From: B73-G16 sp964611295 | Lineage (GTDB): Bacteria; Desulfobacterota; B13-G15 | Length of the DNA: 64,000 nucleotides | Direction: 5' to 3' | NCBI GenBank assembly: GCA_964611295.1 | Contig: CAZSWV010000007.1 | Location: 40,517 to 104,516, forward strand | Shown: positions 34,222-42,887 of the stretch, piece by piece | How the letters are laid out: each line of letters begins with the position of its first letter | Numbering within the stretch: position 1 is the stretch's first letter | Notes under the pieces: model-generated | What the model saw: only the letters and a program-made list of their open reading frames with translations | What the model was told of the DNA's origin: nothing | Database searches by the model: none | Translations under genes and position numbers: made by a program

Positions 34222-34463
34222 TCTGGGAGTGGAACCTACTTCTCCCCATATTGGCCTTTTTTGCAGCGTTGATCGCCATAGAAAGCCGTGACCTTTTGGT
34301 CTCGGTGGTGATGTTGGGGGTGTTTAGTCTTTTGATGTGCCTTATATGGGCTGAGTTAGGGTCCCCTGATGTAGCCTTCACAGAAGCCGCAGTCGGGGCA
34401 GCTGTCAGCACGGCCTTTTTTGTAGCAGTACTTTTCAAGACCACAAGGAGGAGCAGGGATTGA
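34218..34463 (+). CDS. DUF4040 / MbhD-like subunit (C-terminal MrpA segment as a separate protein)
   Basis: About 81 residues and three helices. 'DLLVSVVMLGVFSLLMCLIW' and 'GSPDVAFTEAAVGAAVSTAFF' match the DUF4040/MbhD domain, which in canonical MrpA is fused behind the antiporter domain. TTG 34218 with a GGAGGGG ribosome-binding site and a TTGA overlap with mrpG is preferred over an upstream TTG at 34200. Conserved acidic residues in this domain are thought to form part of the cation path. Confidence 0.85.
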   Translation: MIWEWNLLLPILAFFAALIAIESRDLLVSVVMLGVFSLLMCLIWAELGSPDVAFTEAAVGAAVSTAFFVAVLFKTTRRSRD

Positions 34464-34750
34464 AGGCCATAGGAATGATCTCTGCCCTTTTAGTCTGTTT
34501 GGTGCTCTTTATGGGGATAAAGGACTTTCCCCAATTTGGTGATCCGAAGCAGCCTGCCTCGGTTAATGCGGTGGTGTTAAGGTACCTCCAAAAGACCCTT
34601 GAGGAGACTGCTGTACCTAACGCAGTGACCTCCATATTGGCCGATTACAGGGGATATGACACCAATTTCGAAACTACGGTTATCTTCACCGCAGGTGTCT
34701 CAGTGCTGATGATCTTAGGAGGTATTAGGCGTGCGAGAAAGTTGGGATGA
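34460..34750 (+). CDS. MbhE-like subunit (MrpA C-terminal / MrpB N-terminal segment)
   Basis: 96 residues, starting with TTG after AGGAGG. Two helices flank a loop with 'RYLQKTLEETAVPNAVTSIL' and 'DYRGYDTNFETTVIFTAGV', the latter typical of the MbhE/MrpA tail domain. It is separate from its neighbours here as in Mbh-type clusters, overlapping the previous gene by 4 bases and the next by 20. Confidence 0.85.
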   Translation: MKAIGMISALLVCLVLFMGIKDFPQFGDPKQPASVNAVVLRYLQKTLEETAVPNAVTSILADYRGYDTNFETTVIFTAGVSVLMILGGIRRARKLG

Positions 34751-35189
34751 CCTGATTATAGAAACGGTTTCGAGGCTCCTTGTACCTTTTGTACAAACTT
34801 ATGCGCTTTACGTATTGGCCCATGGCCACTCAAGTCCGGGAGGAGGATTCCAAGGAGGATGTGCCTTTGCCGCCTCCTTGATCTTGCTTGCCCTGGTGTG
34901 GTCCCCTAAAGGATTGAAGAAAAGGATGCCTGAAAAGGCCCTTTTGAGTTCGAGTGCCCTCGGTGTAGGGCTTTTCTACGCTGGCCTTGGGGCTTTGTGT
35001 ATGGCCTTCGGTGGTAGTTTTCTAGATTATGCTGCCCTCGACCCCCTGCTGCCAAAGGGCAAAGTTATGGCCCGCTATTACGGTATGGCCCTTGTGGAAA
35101 CAGGGGTTCAGTTCACCGTTATGAGCGTGATGGCCTTGATCTTCCTGAGGTTGTTGGAAGGAGAAGGAGGATGCTCGAGTTCTTCATGA
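34731..35189 (+). CDS. mrpB: Mrp-type antiporter subunit B (MrpB/MnhB)
   Basis: 152 residues, GTG start after AGGAGGT. 'RLLVPFVQTYALYVLAHGHS' and 'SPGGGFQGGCAFAASLILLAL' are the MnhB domain signature, with further helices to the C-terminus. It continues the split-MrpA layout and overlaps mrpC by 19 bases. Confidence 0.92.
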   Translation: MRESWDDLIIETVSRLLVPFVQTYALYVLAHGHSSPGGGFQGGCAFAASLILLALVWSPKGLKKRMPEKALLSSSALGVGLFYAGLGALCMAFGGSFLDYAALDPLLPKGKVMARYYGMALVETGVQFTVMSVMALIFLRLLEGEGGCSSSS

Positions 35190-35554
35190 GCAAATACAAC
35201 TATTGGTTTTACGCCTTGATGTTGGCCCTAGGCCTTTATGGAGCGACGGTGAAGGGGAATCTGTTAAAGAAGCTTGTGGCCTTGAACGTTTTCCAGTGGT
35301 CCATCATCTTCTTCTTCCTTTCCATTGGCGCAACCCGTGGAGGCACCGTCCCTATTTGGCCAGAGCACGGAAGTGGACATTGGGAACCCCGCGTCTTTGT
35401 GAACCCGCTGCCTCACGTCCTCATGCTCACAGCCATTGTAGTAGGGGTAGCTACTACAGGCATAGCCTTGGCCCTGCTCCTTCAGATATACCGAAATTGG
35501 GGAAGCCTTGAAGAAGATGAAATCCTTTCCTCCATGAGGTCGCAAGGTGGTTGA
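35171..35554 (+). CDS. mrpC: Mrp-type antiporter subunit C (MrpC/MnhC, NuoK-like)
   Basis: 127 residues, three helices, NuoK family: 'LALGLYGATVKGNLLKKLVA' with the NuoK-type glycine-rich turn, and 'DPLPHVL'-like 'NPLPHVLMLTAIVVGVATTG', the MrpC hallmark. ATG 35171 has AAGGAG 7 bases upstream; an internal ATG at 35186 is less likely. It overlaps the next gene by 8 bases. Confidence 0.92.
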   Translation: MLEFFMSKYNYWFYALMLALGLYGATVKGNLLKKLVALNVFQWSIIFFFLSIGATRGGTVPIWPEHGSGHWEPRVFVNPLPHVLMLTAIVVGVATTGIALALLLQIYRNWGSLEEDEILSSMRSQGG

Positions 35555-37022
35555 ACAACTTCCAGCCCTCGTAGTGGCAACGCCTTTGTTGTTTAGCTTC
35601 TTGATCTTCCTTGTGGGATTGTTTGAGGAACGAACCTCTTACCCCCTCTTTTTTACCTGTTTGACACTGAATTTGGCCTTCTGTCTCGCCCTTTTCTTCA
35701 AAGTAATGAAAGGGGGAACTATCAGCTATCACCTCGGAGGTTGGCAACCACCCTGGGGGATCGAATACCGGGTCGACGCCCTTAACGGTTTGGTCTTGGC
35801 ATGTATAGGTGTGGTCTCTTGGTTTTTAGGGCTTTGCTTGAACCATGTGGTAAAGGAGGAATTTGCACCTGAAAGGCGTTCTCAACTCTACACCCTCTTG
35901 TCGCTTCAGATATGTGGCCTTTGCGGGATAGTCGTCACCGGTGACCTTTTCAACCTCTACGTCCTTTTAGAGATCGCTTCCTTTTCCGCTTACGCCATAG
36001 TAGCTATGGGTAAGAAAGGAGCGGAGTTTTCCGCTTTTAGGTATTTGGTCTTTGGAACGATCGGAGCCTGTTTTTACCTGTTGGGAGTTGGACACCTTTA
36101 CATCCTTACAGGGTCTTTAAACCTCGAGCACGTAAAGGAACTTTTACAAGCCACCCCTTCATCGAAGGCCCTGACCGTAGGGTTCTTATTCCTAATGGTG
36201 GGGATAGGGGTTAAGATGGCCCTCTTTCCCTTACACTTTTGGCTTCCTGATGCCTACAGCATGGCGCCGTCATCTGTAAGCATTATGCTCGCTCCACTTT
36301 CCACAAAGGTGGCATCCTATGTGGCCCTGAGGATCCTTTTTGACCTCTTTTTTAAAACGCAACACACCGAAGCTGTCCAAGTCTTTTTGAAGTTTAGCGG
36401 GTGGGTGGTTTCTTTCGGCATCTTCTTCTCCGCCTTTATGGCCATGGCCCAAAAAGAGCTGCGAAGGACTCTCAGCTATTTCCTGATTTCGGAGATCTGC
36501 TTTTTGACCGCAGGGATTGCCTCTTTTACAAGGGATGGCTTAAGAGGGGCCGTGCTCCATTTAGTCAACGACATGTTTATGATGGGTTGCCTTTTTGCAA
36601 GCATAAGCCTTTTGGGACTTTTAAAGAAAAGAGAAGACACAGAGGCCTTGGACAACCTTTCGGATTTGGGGCTTTTCCCAGGACTTTCCATATTGTTTGG
36701 GATGCTCTCGGTTATAGGTGTTCCTCCCTTCTGTGGCTTTTTCAGCAAATGGTATCTAGTCCTTGGGGCCTTAGAATCTAAAAGCTGGCATATGGCAATA
36801 GCCCTCCTTGTAGGCAGTTTGCTTAACGCCGTGGTGGTCTTCAAATGGCTAGAAAAGGCCTTCCTTAAGGGCACACACCATGAAAAAGAGGGGAAGAGAG
36901 GCAAAGCTTTGGGGCTCTGGGGGTTTAAGGTGGGGCTGTTTGGTTTTTGCGCCTTTTTGGTCTTTTTGGGACTTTACACAAGGGTCACCATAGAGGTGAT
37001 AGATCTCTGGATAGGATTTTGA
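35547..37022 (+). CDS. mrpD: Mrp-type antiporter-like subunit D, first copy
   Basis: 491 residues of the NuoL/M/N-MrpD family with about 14 helices. The helix-5 Glu is in 'LFNLYVLLEIASFSAYAIVA'; the helix-7 Lys is in 'GIGVKMALFPLHFWLPDAY'; a further Lys is in 'LSTKVASYVAL'. The ion-pumping residues are thus intact. The start is GTG after GAGGT, overlapping mrpC. Confidence 0.93.
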   Translation: MVEQLPALVVATPLLFSFLIFLVGLFEERTSYPLFFTCLTLNLAFCLALFFKVMKGGTISYHLGGWQPPWGIEYRVDALNGLVLACIGVVSWFLGLCLNHVVKEEFAPERRSQLYTLLSLQICGLCGIVVTGDLFNLYVLLEIASFSAYAIVAMGKKGAEFSAFRYLVFGTIGACFYLLGVGHLYILTGSLNLEHVKELLQATPSSKALTVGFLFLMVGIGVKMALFPLHFWLPDAYSMAPSSVSIMLAPLSTKVASYVALRILFDLFFKTQHTEAVQVFLKFSGWVVSFGIFFSAFMAMAQKELRRTLSYFLISEICFLTAGIASFTRDGLRGAVLHLVNDMFMMGCLFASISLLGLLKKREDTEALDNLSDLGLFPGLSILFGMLSVIGVPPFCGFFSKWYLVLGALESKSWHMAIALLVGSLLNAVVVFKWLEKAFLKGTHHEKEGKRGKALGLWGFKVGLFGFCAFLVFLGLYTRVTIEVIDLWIGF

Positions 37023-37032
37023 GGTTTGTGGT

Positions 37033-38505
37033 ATGACAGAGGGCCTTCTTGTCATAGAACTCATGTTACCCTTAGCAGCAGCCTTTTTGGTCCTCCTGAC
37101 CGGAGGAAGGAAACTGCCATGTGACCTTTTGCCCCTTCCCTTTGCGTTTTTGAGTCCCGTTTTAGGCCTTGGGCTCGTAAGTAAATTAAAGGCGGGCGAA
37201 GAGATCAAGACAGAGCTTATAAGGGTATTGCCTGACCTTGGCCTCAGTTTTAATCTTGATGCCTTGGGCGCCGTCTTTTTGCTCCTTACCTCGAGCCTTT
37301 GGGCAGTGATTTCCCTTTATTCCTTAGGGTACATGCGGTCTTTACAAGAACATGCCCTTAGGCGTTTTTATTGCTGTTTTTCCTTGGCCATCTTTGGGGC
37401 CTTTGGCGTAGCTATGGCGCAAAACCTCCTCACGCTCTTTGTCTTTTATGAGATCCTAACCGTATCCACTTTTCCCCTGGTCGCCCATGAGGAGAGCGAA
37501 GAGGCCCTGAGGGCTGGTAGGAAGTACCTGGTTTACCTACTCAGTGGGGCCACTGTGGGTTTATTTGGCCTATTATGGCTAAAACAAAAAGGGGGGACCT
37601 TGGATTTTTCAGTGGGAGGAAACATAGCGGGAAAGATAGATCCGAGGATGTGGGGGATTTTGTTCCTCCTTTTGGCCTTTGGCTTTGGAACAAAGGCTGC
37701 AGTAATGCCCTTCCACGAATGGCTCCCCTCGGCCATGATAGCCCCTACACCCGTTAGCGCCTTGTTGCATGCAGTAGCTGTGGTGAAGGCCGGGGTTTTT
37801 TCCTGTATCAGGGTGATCCTTTGTGTATTCGGCCCTAAAACCCTCGGTTCCTTTGGAAGTGACAGTGTCTTCGCCTTTGCGGTCGCCTTTACGGTCATAG
37901 GTGCCAACCTCTTGGCCTTAAGCGAAGACCATCTTAAGAGACGACTTGCTTTTTCCACCGTGAACAACCTAGCGGTGATCATCTTAGGGGCTATGCTCCC
38001 TACCGAAAGCGGGATAAAAGGGGCCATGATCCATATACCTTTTCATGGCCTTATGAAGATTACGCTATTTATGTGTGCGGGGGCCATCTTCGTAAAGACG
38101 AAAAAGGAATACGTAAATGAACTTTCGGGACTGGGAAAGCGCATGCCCATTACCTTTGGGGCCTTTGCCGTTGCTTCCTTAGGTTTAACCGGGATACCCC
38201 CCATATGTGGTTTTTGGAGCAAGTGGTATCTATGTTCGGGAGCCCTTGAGGCTAAAAACGTGGCCTTCTTGCTTGTGTTCCTCGCAAGCTCCTTTTTGGA
38301 CGCCGCTTATTTTCTGCCTATAGTGTACAAGGCCTTCTTTGAAGGTCCGGGAAGCCAAAAGGTAGACGAAGCCCCTTGGACCCTGACCTTGCCTTTAATC
38401 ATAACAGCTCTCACTTGCTTATTGCTTGGGCTTTTCCCTGATTTTCTTTTCGGTTTCTTACAGTTTGCAGAAAAGGCATCTTCAGCGGCACTAATGGGGG
38501 GCTAA
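37033..38505 (+). CDS. Mrp-type antiporter-like subunit D, second copy
   Basis: 490 residues, same family. Helix-5 Glu is in 'LFVFYEILTVSTFPLVAHEE', helix-7 Lys in 'GFGTKAAVMPFHEWLPSAM', and helix-8 has 'LLHAVAVVKAGVFS' with His and Lys. This copy resembles the MrpA N-terminal or hydrogenase-linked antiporter branch, so it may stand in for the missing long MrpA. It begins 10 bases after the first copy. Confidence 0.92.
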   Translation: MTEGLLVIELMLPLAAAFLVLLTGGRKLPCDLLPLPFAFLSPVLGLGLVSKLKAGEEIKTELIRVLPDLGLSFNLDALGAVFLLLTSSLWAVISLYSLGYMRSLQEHALRRFYCCFSLAIFGAFGVAMAQNLLTLFVFYEILTVSTFPLVAHEESEEALRAGRKYLVYLLSGATVGLFGLLWLKQKGGTLDFSVGGNIAGKIDPRMWGILFLLLAFGFGTKAAVMPFHEWLPSAMIAPTPVSALLHAVAVVKAGVFSCIRVILCVFGPKTLGSFGSDSVFAFAVAFTVIGANLLALSEDHLKRRLAFSTVNNLAVIILGAMLPTESGIKGAMIHIPFHGLMKITLFMCAGAIFVKTKKEYVNELSGLGKRMPITFGAFAVASLGLTGIPPICGFWSKWYLCSGALEAKNVAFLLVFLASSFLDAAYFLPIVYKAFFEGPGSQKVDEAPWTLTLPLIITALTCLLLGLFPDFLFGFLQFAEKASSAALMGG

Positions 38506-38506
38506 G

Positions 38507-38713
38507 ATGCTCAGGTTGCTTTTGGTCTTGAGCATGGCCTTTTTCGCTTTGGGCTTCCTCCCCTTGGAAGCACCTATAGTCCACACACCTTGGCATAAGT
38601 TCAGGGCCTTTGATTCTATTTTCGGCTTCTTAGGTGCTTTGACTTTAATCTTCCTATCCGAAGGTTTGGGCAAATTCCTGCTTTTCAGGAGGCATAAGGA
38701 AGATGAAGGGTGA
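38507..38713 (+). CDS. Small two-helix membrane protein in the Mrp cluster, unknown
   Basis: 68 residues with hydrophobic segments at about 3-21 and 39-58 and a charged tail. I do not recognise a family. Its place between two antiporter subunits, one base after the first and overlapping the next, suggests a small accessory subunit of the complex. It has a GGGGGGCTAAG leader to its ATG. Confidence 0.75.
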   Translation: MLRLLLVLSMAFFALGFLPLEAPIVHTPWHKFRAFDSIFGFLGALTLIFLSEGLGKFLLFRRHKEDEG

Positions 38714-40445
38714 TTACATGTTGCCTCCTTTTACCCTTTACTTCTTAGGGGCCCTGTTGACGGCGATTTTGCCCAAAAGGCTTGGGGGGATAAGCCGTTT
38801 GCTTTTAGTTGCAACTGCATTTGGCCTTTTGCCCTTTTTGCCCCACGGGGTATTCTACGGAAGGCTTCCTTTTACAGAGTACGTACTGCTAATTAAGGTG
38901 GACACATTGGGGCTTGCCTTTGCTTACGTGTTTGTGATCATCAGCTTTGGTGCCCTTCTTTATTCCCTTCACGTAAAGGAAAAGGCCGAACACTTCTGGG
39001 CTATGTGCTATGCAGGATCGGGACTCGGGGTGATATTCGCAGCAGATTGGCTTAGCTTATATCTCTTCTGGGAACTCATGGCCATATGCGCGGCTTTCTT
39101 GATATGGTCTTACGGAACCCAACGCTCCCTTTCTTCTGGTTTTAGGTATTTGATGGTGCACCTTTTCGGTGGGATATGCCTCCTTTCGGGGATAATATGG
39201 TTGAATGTAAAAGGCCATCCCAACGTAGTTGCCCCTTTACTGCAAACTGAAAGGGGGGCCTTTTATTACTTGATCCTCACAAGTTTCCTCCTCAATGCGG
39301 CAGCACCTCCCCTGCACGCATGGCTCCCTGATGCATACCCTGAAGCAAGCCCCACTGGAGCCATATACCTCACGGCATACACCACAAAGGCAAGCGTTTA
39401 CGCCCTTTTGAGGGTATTCCCTGGTGAACCTATCTTGGCATGGGTAGGGGCCTTTATGGCCCTCTATGGGGTAGTATGGGCCATAATTCAAAACGACATA
39501 AGGCGCCTTTTGTCTTATCATATCGTGAGTCAGGTGGGATACATGGTGTGTGGAGTAGGGCTTGGGACAGCCCTATCCATGAGTGGTTCTGTGGCCCACG
39601 CCTTTACCCACATACTTTACAAGGCCCTCCTCTTCATGGGCGCAGGGGCTGTAATCTACTCAACCGGTTTAAGACAGATGAGCGATTTGATGGGTCTAGG
39701 CCTTTTCAAAAAGCTCCGTGCGGCATTCTTCCTTTACATGGTGGGAGCCTTTTCCATATCCTCTGTGCCCCTCTTCAGTGGTTTTATCAGCAAACCCATG
39801 ATAGTGGAAGCTGCCCTACAAGAAGGACAGATGTGGATATACCTTTTGCTTCACCTCGCATCTATTGGTACATGGCTTTGTACGGCCTTTAAACTCCCTT
39901 ATTACACTTGGTTCGGCCCAGGGACAAAAGATAAGCCTTTGGTGGCCTTCAAACCCTTGCCCCCTTCTATGTACTTAGGCATGTCCTTTTTGGCCTTTCT
40001 ATGCATAGCCATAGGCATAGCCCCTTCTCCGCTTTACCGGCTCTTGCCATACCCGTTCCATTTTGACCCTTATAGCCCAAGGCACCTCATAGATTCCCTC
40101 CAAATGCTTTCTGCCTCAGCCCTGTGTACGTGGGCGTTTTTGTCCATTCTCAAACCCCATCCTTTCAGGGTGTTGGACATGGACGTGTTTTATCAAATGC
40201 TGGGAAGGCGAACCCTATGGGTTTGTAAGAAGTTTTACTCCTTCAGGACCCGTGTCCAAGGATGGTTAAAGAGGACAGTAGAAGGCCTTACTCTCCTCGG
40301 GAGGAACCCTTTTTCGCCCTTTTACACCTTAAAAGGGGAAAAGACCCCATCATACGAGGCACATACCTATAGGTTGCCCTTGTCTTTCGGCATGACCATC
40401 ACCATGCTCTTTTTCTTCCTCTTGGCCCTTGTGCTGATATTATAA
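38703..40445 (+). CDS. Mrp-type antiporter-like subunit D, third copy, with C-terminal extension
   Basis: 580 residues (or 575 from ATG 38718). Helix-5 Glu is present ('LSLYLFWELMAICAAFLIW'), but the helix-7 Lys position, five residues before PLHAWLPDAY, is Asn ('FLLNAAAPPLHAWLPDAY'); the helix-8 Lys remains ('AYTTKASVYALL'). After about residue 440 there is an extension with amphipathic stretches and a final helix, recalling the lateral arm of NuoL-like proteins. It ends 3 bases from the convergent radical-SAM gene. Confidence 0.9.
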   Translation: MKGDYMLPPFTLYFLGALLTAILPKRLGGISRLLLVATAFGLLPFLPHGVFYGRLPFTEYVLLIKVDTLGLAFAYVFVIISFGALLYSLHVKEKAEHFWAMCYAGSGLGVIFAADWLSLYLFWELMAICAAFLIWSYGTQRSLSSGFRYLMVHLFGGICLLSGIIWLNVKGHPNVVAPLLQTERGAFYYLILTSFLLNAAAPPLHAWLPDAYPEASPTGAIYLTAYTTKASVYALLRVFPGEPILAWVGAFMALYGVVWAIIQNDIRRLLSYHIVSQVGYMVCGVGLGTALSMSGSVAHAFTHILYKALLFMGAGAVIYSTGLRQMSDLMGLGLFKKLRAAFFLYMVGAFSISSVPLFSGFISKPMIVEAALQEGQMWIYLLLHLASIGTWLCTAFKLPYYTWFGPGTKDKPLVAFKPLPPSMYLGMSFLAFLCIAIGIAPSPLYRLLPYPFHFDPYSPRHLIDSLQMLSASALCTWAFLSILKPHPFRVLDMDVFYQMLGRRTLWVCKKFYSFRTRVQGWLKRTVEGLTLLGRNPFSPFYTLKGEKTPSYEAHTYRLPLSFGMTITMLFFFLLALVLIL

Positions 40446-40448
40446 GGG

Positions 40449-41702
40449 TTAGATCCTATTTCCCCTACAGTATTCCCGTAACGCGTTTAGCCCCGTAAAA
40501 AACTCCCGCATCATAGCACTTACCACAAACATCCCCTTTTTCGTAAGGACCCATCCATTCCCAGAAGGCTTCAAGACCTTTAAAACACGAAGAAGGGCTA
40601 TTTCTAGCTTCAAATCTTCCTCAAGGTCCTTTTTGAAAAGTTTGTGATAAAGACCCTTCTTAAGCTCTGTTCCAAAAAGCTGGGTCAAGAGGAAATACCT
40701 CTTGAGTTCGTTATTAGAAAGCTTTCGGTACATAGCTATAGGCAATTCCTTCCTTTTGACCTTCTCTACGTAATTAATGAGATCAAAGTGATTAGTATAA
40801 AAAACACCTCTGTAAAGGCCAACGGCGCCACTGCCTAAAGCAATGTATTCCGGGTAATCGATGATGTATTCATCTATCATCTTAGTTCCCCTAGAAAAGC
40901 ACCATACAGTAGAAGGCCTATACCCTTTTTTTGCCATTTCTTCAAGTATTAGTGCGTAAAACTCAAATTCCCTATTGTGATCTATCTTTGAGAACTTTGT
41001 CTCTATAGCTCGCCTTTTTTTGGAAGCTGGCATGAGAGGATAAAAGGTGACCTGGTCGAGACGGAGGCTATCTATTACTTCTATCTCGTAAAGCAAATCC
41101 TCCAGCCTTTGGGTGGGGAAATTGTAGAGGATATCTACGTTAAAGGTATCGAAGTAACCTTGAGCAAGTCTTGCCTTCTCAAAGGCTTCCTCCCCTGTGT
41201 GTGAAAACCTCCCCATGGCACTAAGCATCTCGTCCCTGAAGCTTTGTACCCCCATGGAGAGCCTCTTTACGCCCAGTTCTTTTAACAAGGTGAGGTTTTC
41301 GGCAGTGACGTCCTGGGGGTTAGTTTCAAGGGATATGTCCTTCGGACCAAGGCAGTGGCGTACCACTTCCAGAAAATCCACAAGTCCTTCCATCCACACC
41401 GTAGGGGTACCTCCACCGATATAAATGCTTCCGAAATCCAACCCCTTTTCTAGATATAGCTTCAGCTCTTCCTTTAAGGCGGAAAAGTAGAGACGTGCCT
41501 TGGACTCGTCAAAGGGATAACGGTTAAAAGAACAATAAGCGCAAAGTTGGCGACAAAAGGGGATATGGACGTAAAGGGCCAAAGGTCTTCGCTCGTTTCC
41601 CTTAGAGAAGACCTCTAAGGGGACCCCCTTTTTGAGCTCGAGGAACTTCCGGCTTTGCCTTCTTACAAGCCAAGCAAAGAACTTGGCCGACTTGTAGCTC
41701 AT
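40449..41702 (-). CDS. Radical SAM protein of the HemN/HemW (coproporphyrinogen oxidase-like) family
   Basis: 417 residues. C50, C54 and C57 ('CRQLCAYCSF') bind the SAM cluster; 'IYIGGGTPTVWMEGL' and 'LETNPQDVTAENLTLLKELG' follow in HemN order, with 'RLSMGVQSF'. The C-terminal HemN_C-like domain is present. The long N-terminal lead (about 40 residues) and the sequence of the second half leave open whether it is an anaerobic coproporphyrinogen oxidase, a HemW-type heme chaperone or a heme-degrading HutW/ChuW relative. It overlaps the thyX stop by 4 bases (ATGA). Confidence 0.82.
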   Translation of the reverse strand: MSYKSAKFFAWLVRRQSRKFLELKKGVPLEVFSKGNERRPLALYVHIPFCRQLCAYCSFNRYPFDESKARLYFSALKEELKLYLEKGLDFGSIYIGGGTPTVWMEGLVDFLEVVRHCLGPKDISLETNPQDVTAENLTLLKELGVKRLSMGVQSFRDEMLSAMGRFSHTGEEAFEKARLAQGYFDTFNVDILYNFPTQRLEDLLYEIEVIDSLRLDQVTFYPLMPASKKRRAIETKFSKIDHNREFEFYALILEEMAKKGYRPSTVWCFSRGTKMIDEYIIDYPEYIALGSGAVGLYRGVFYTNHFDLINYVEKVKRKELPIAMYRKLSNNELKRYFLLTQLFGTELKKGLYHKLFKKDLEEDLKLEIALLRVLKVLKPSGNGWVLTKKGMFVVSAMMREFFTGLNALREYCRGNRI

Positions 41703-42421
41703 CTTCCAAAAACCTTATCAAAAGGCGGGCGTCTGCCACATCCCTCTTCCCCTTCTGGACAGTAACCCAAAAGGTCGCATTTAGGTCCTGCCTCTGAAAA
41801 GACTGAAGGAAGCTTCTCCTTACATACCTCTAACATCCTCCAAGCCAACTCCCTTATCTCCCATTGGGCCCTCGAACAACACCTCTGGGAGAAAAAGTGC
41901 AAAAGCTCCCTTACGTTCATCGTCAAAACGATCTTAGTCTCCGTGGCCTCAGGCAATAAGAACCTTGCATCTTCCTTAGCCCTTTCAGGAGGATACCCCT
42001 TTTGCAGTAGGTAAAGGACTATCTCCTCATAAGCCTCCCTTGCTTTCCTCATAGCCTCCTCGTATCTATTGAGGGCAAAAGGGTCTTCAGCAATGGAAGG
42101 GGGCACTACATAACGCATATCCCTCATATCCACATACCTTTGGCTCTGCTGTGAGTAAGAAGCAATCCTGTGCCTTACTAGCTGATGGGAACAAGCCCTT
42201 GATATCCCTTCAATGGCGAAGGTGAATTTAACATGTTCTAAAGGGCTTAGATGTCCCCTTTTGACCATCCTCCTTACGAACCTCTCCTTCTCCTGCTCAG
42301 GGGGTTCTTTCATATCTACTACGAAGGCCTTTGCATAACACTGCCTATAGGCCTTCCACAAGAGCGAGAGGGGAGCCTCTGTATAGTCCAATAACTCGAC
42401 CCTTAGCTTTGCCCTTTCCAC
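41699..42421 (-). CDS. thyX: Flavin-dependent thymidylate synthase
   Basis: About 240 residues. 'RHRIASYSQQSQRYVDM' is the ThyX motif (RHR-X7-S), and 'NVRELLHFFSQRCCSRAQWE' the second conserved region. The C-terminus adds a Cys cluster ('CDLLGYCPEGEEGCG') that may bind metal. It makes dTMP from dUMP with FAD and methylene-THF, an alternative to ThyA. GTG 42421 follows the stop of the lipoprotein gene by one base; a TTG at 42457 is the other option. Neither has a clear ribosome-binding site, so coupling to the upstream gene is likely. Confidence 0.93.
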   Translation of the reverse strand: MERAKLRVELLDYTEAPLSLLWKAYRQCYAKAFVVDMKEPPEQEKERFVRRMVKRGHLSPLEHVKFTFAIEGISRACSHQLVRHRIASYSQQSQRYVDMRDMRYVVPPSIAEDPFALNRYEEAMRKAREAYEEIVLYLLQKGYPPERAKEDARFLLPEATETKIVLTMNVRELLHFFSQRCCSRAQWEIRELAWRMLEVCKEKLPSVFSEAGPKCDLLGYCPEGEEGCGRRPPFDKVFGR

Positions 42422-42422
42422 T

Positions 42423-42842
42423 TTACTTGGAAGGTGAAAGGTTTTCGATCGGCCCAACCCAGAGGTGGACCTTAGTGTTTAAAAGGCTTTCCTCTATAAG
42501 GATTATGCAACTTCGACCTTCTTTGGAAAAGTTCAATACGTAGTTTCCATATTTAAAGTTGTTAAGAAGCACCCAACCTGAAGCAGTAAGGACCGTCTTG
42601 AAGTATTCGGCAAGAGAACTTGGCTCCACCCTACCTTTGTAAAGCAGATAACCGTTCCGATGAGTTCCACTCTCAAATACCAAAGACCTCTTCTTATCAA
42701 GCTTAAGCCCCTTAGGGATGGCTATGTCGCTGAAGTCCGCATAAAGGGGTTGTTCTGTCTTACCCTCTTTGGGCCCTCCCTTTAGGGTAGCACACCCAAA
42801 GACGAAGGCTAAAGCTAAAACTATCAAAATCCCCTTTTTCAC
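42423..42842 (-). CDS. Putative lipoprotein, unknown function
   Basis: About 139 residues from GTG 42842, which follows a G-rich AAGGGGGGAGGG ribosome-binding site; a longer frame starts at 42872. A hydrophobic signal leads to 'AFVFGCATLKG', a probable lipobox with the acylated Cys. The mature part has 'IPKGLKLDKKRSLVFESG' and 'SLAEYFKTVLTASGWVLL', which looks like a small alpha/beta domain. I cannot name the family. It lies between the acyl-CoA ligase and thyX genes, so its process is not told by context. Confidence 0.75.
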   Translation of the reverse strand: MKKGILIVLALAFVFGCATLKGGPKEGKTEQPLYADFSDIAIPKGLKLDKKRSLVFESGTHRNGYLLYKGRVEPSSLAEYFKTVLTASGWVLLNNFKYGNYVLNFSKEGRSCIILIEESLLNTKVHLWVGPIENLSPSK

Positions 42843-42887
42843 CCTCCCCCCTTTCGGGCCGAATGTTAGCACTTACATCACATAAGG

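Noticed and set aside
33133..40445. NADH dehydrogenase or hydrogenase operon
   Set aside because: The NuoL/M/N- and NuoK-like proteins suggest it, but no peripheral redox subunit, NuoH or hydrogenase gene is present and the E-F-G subunits are Mrp-type.
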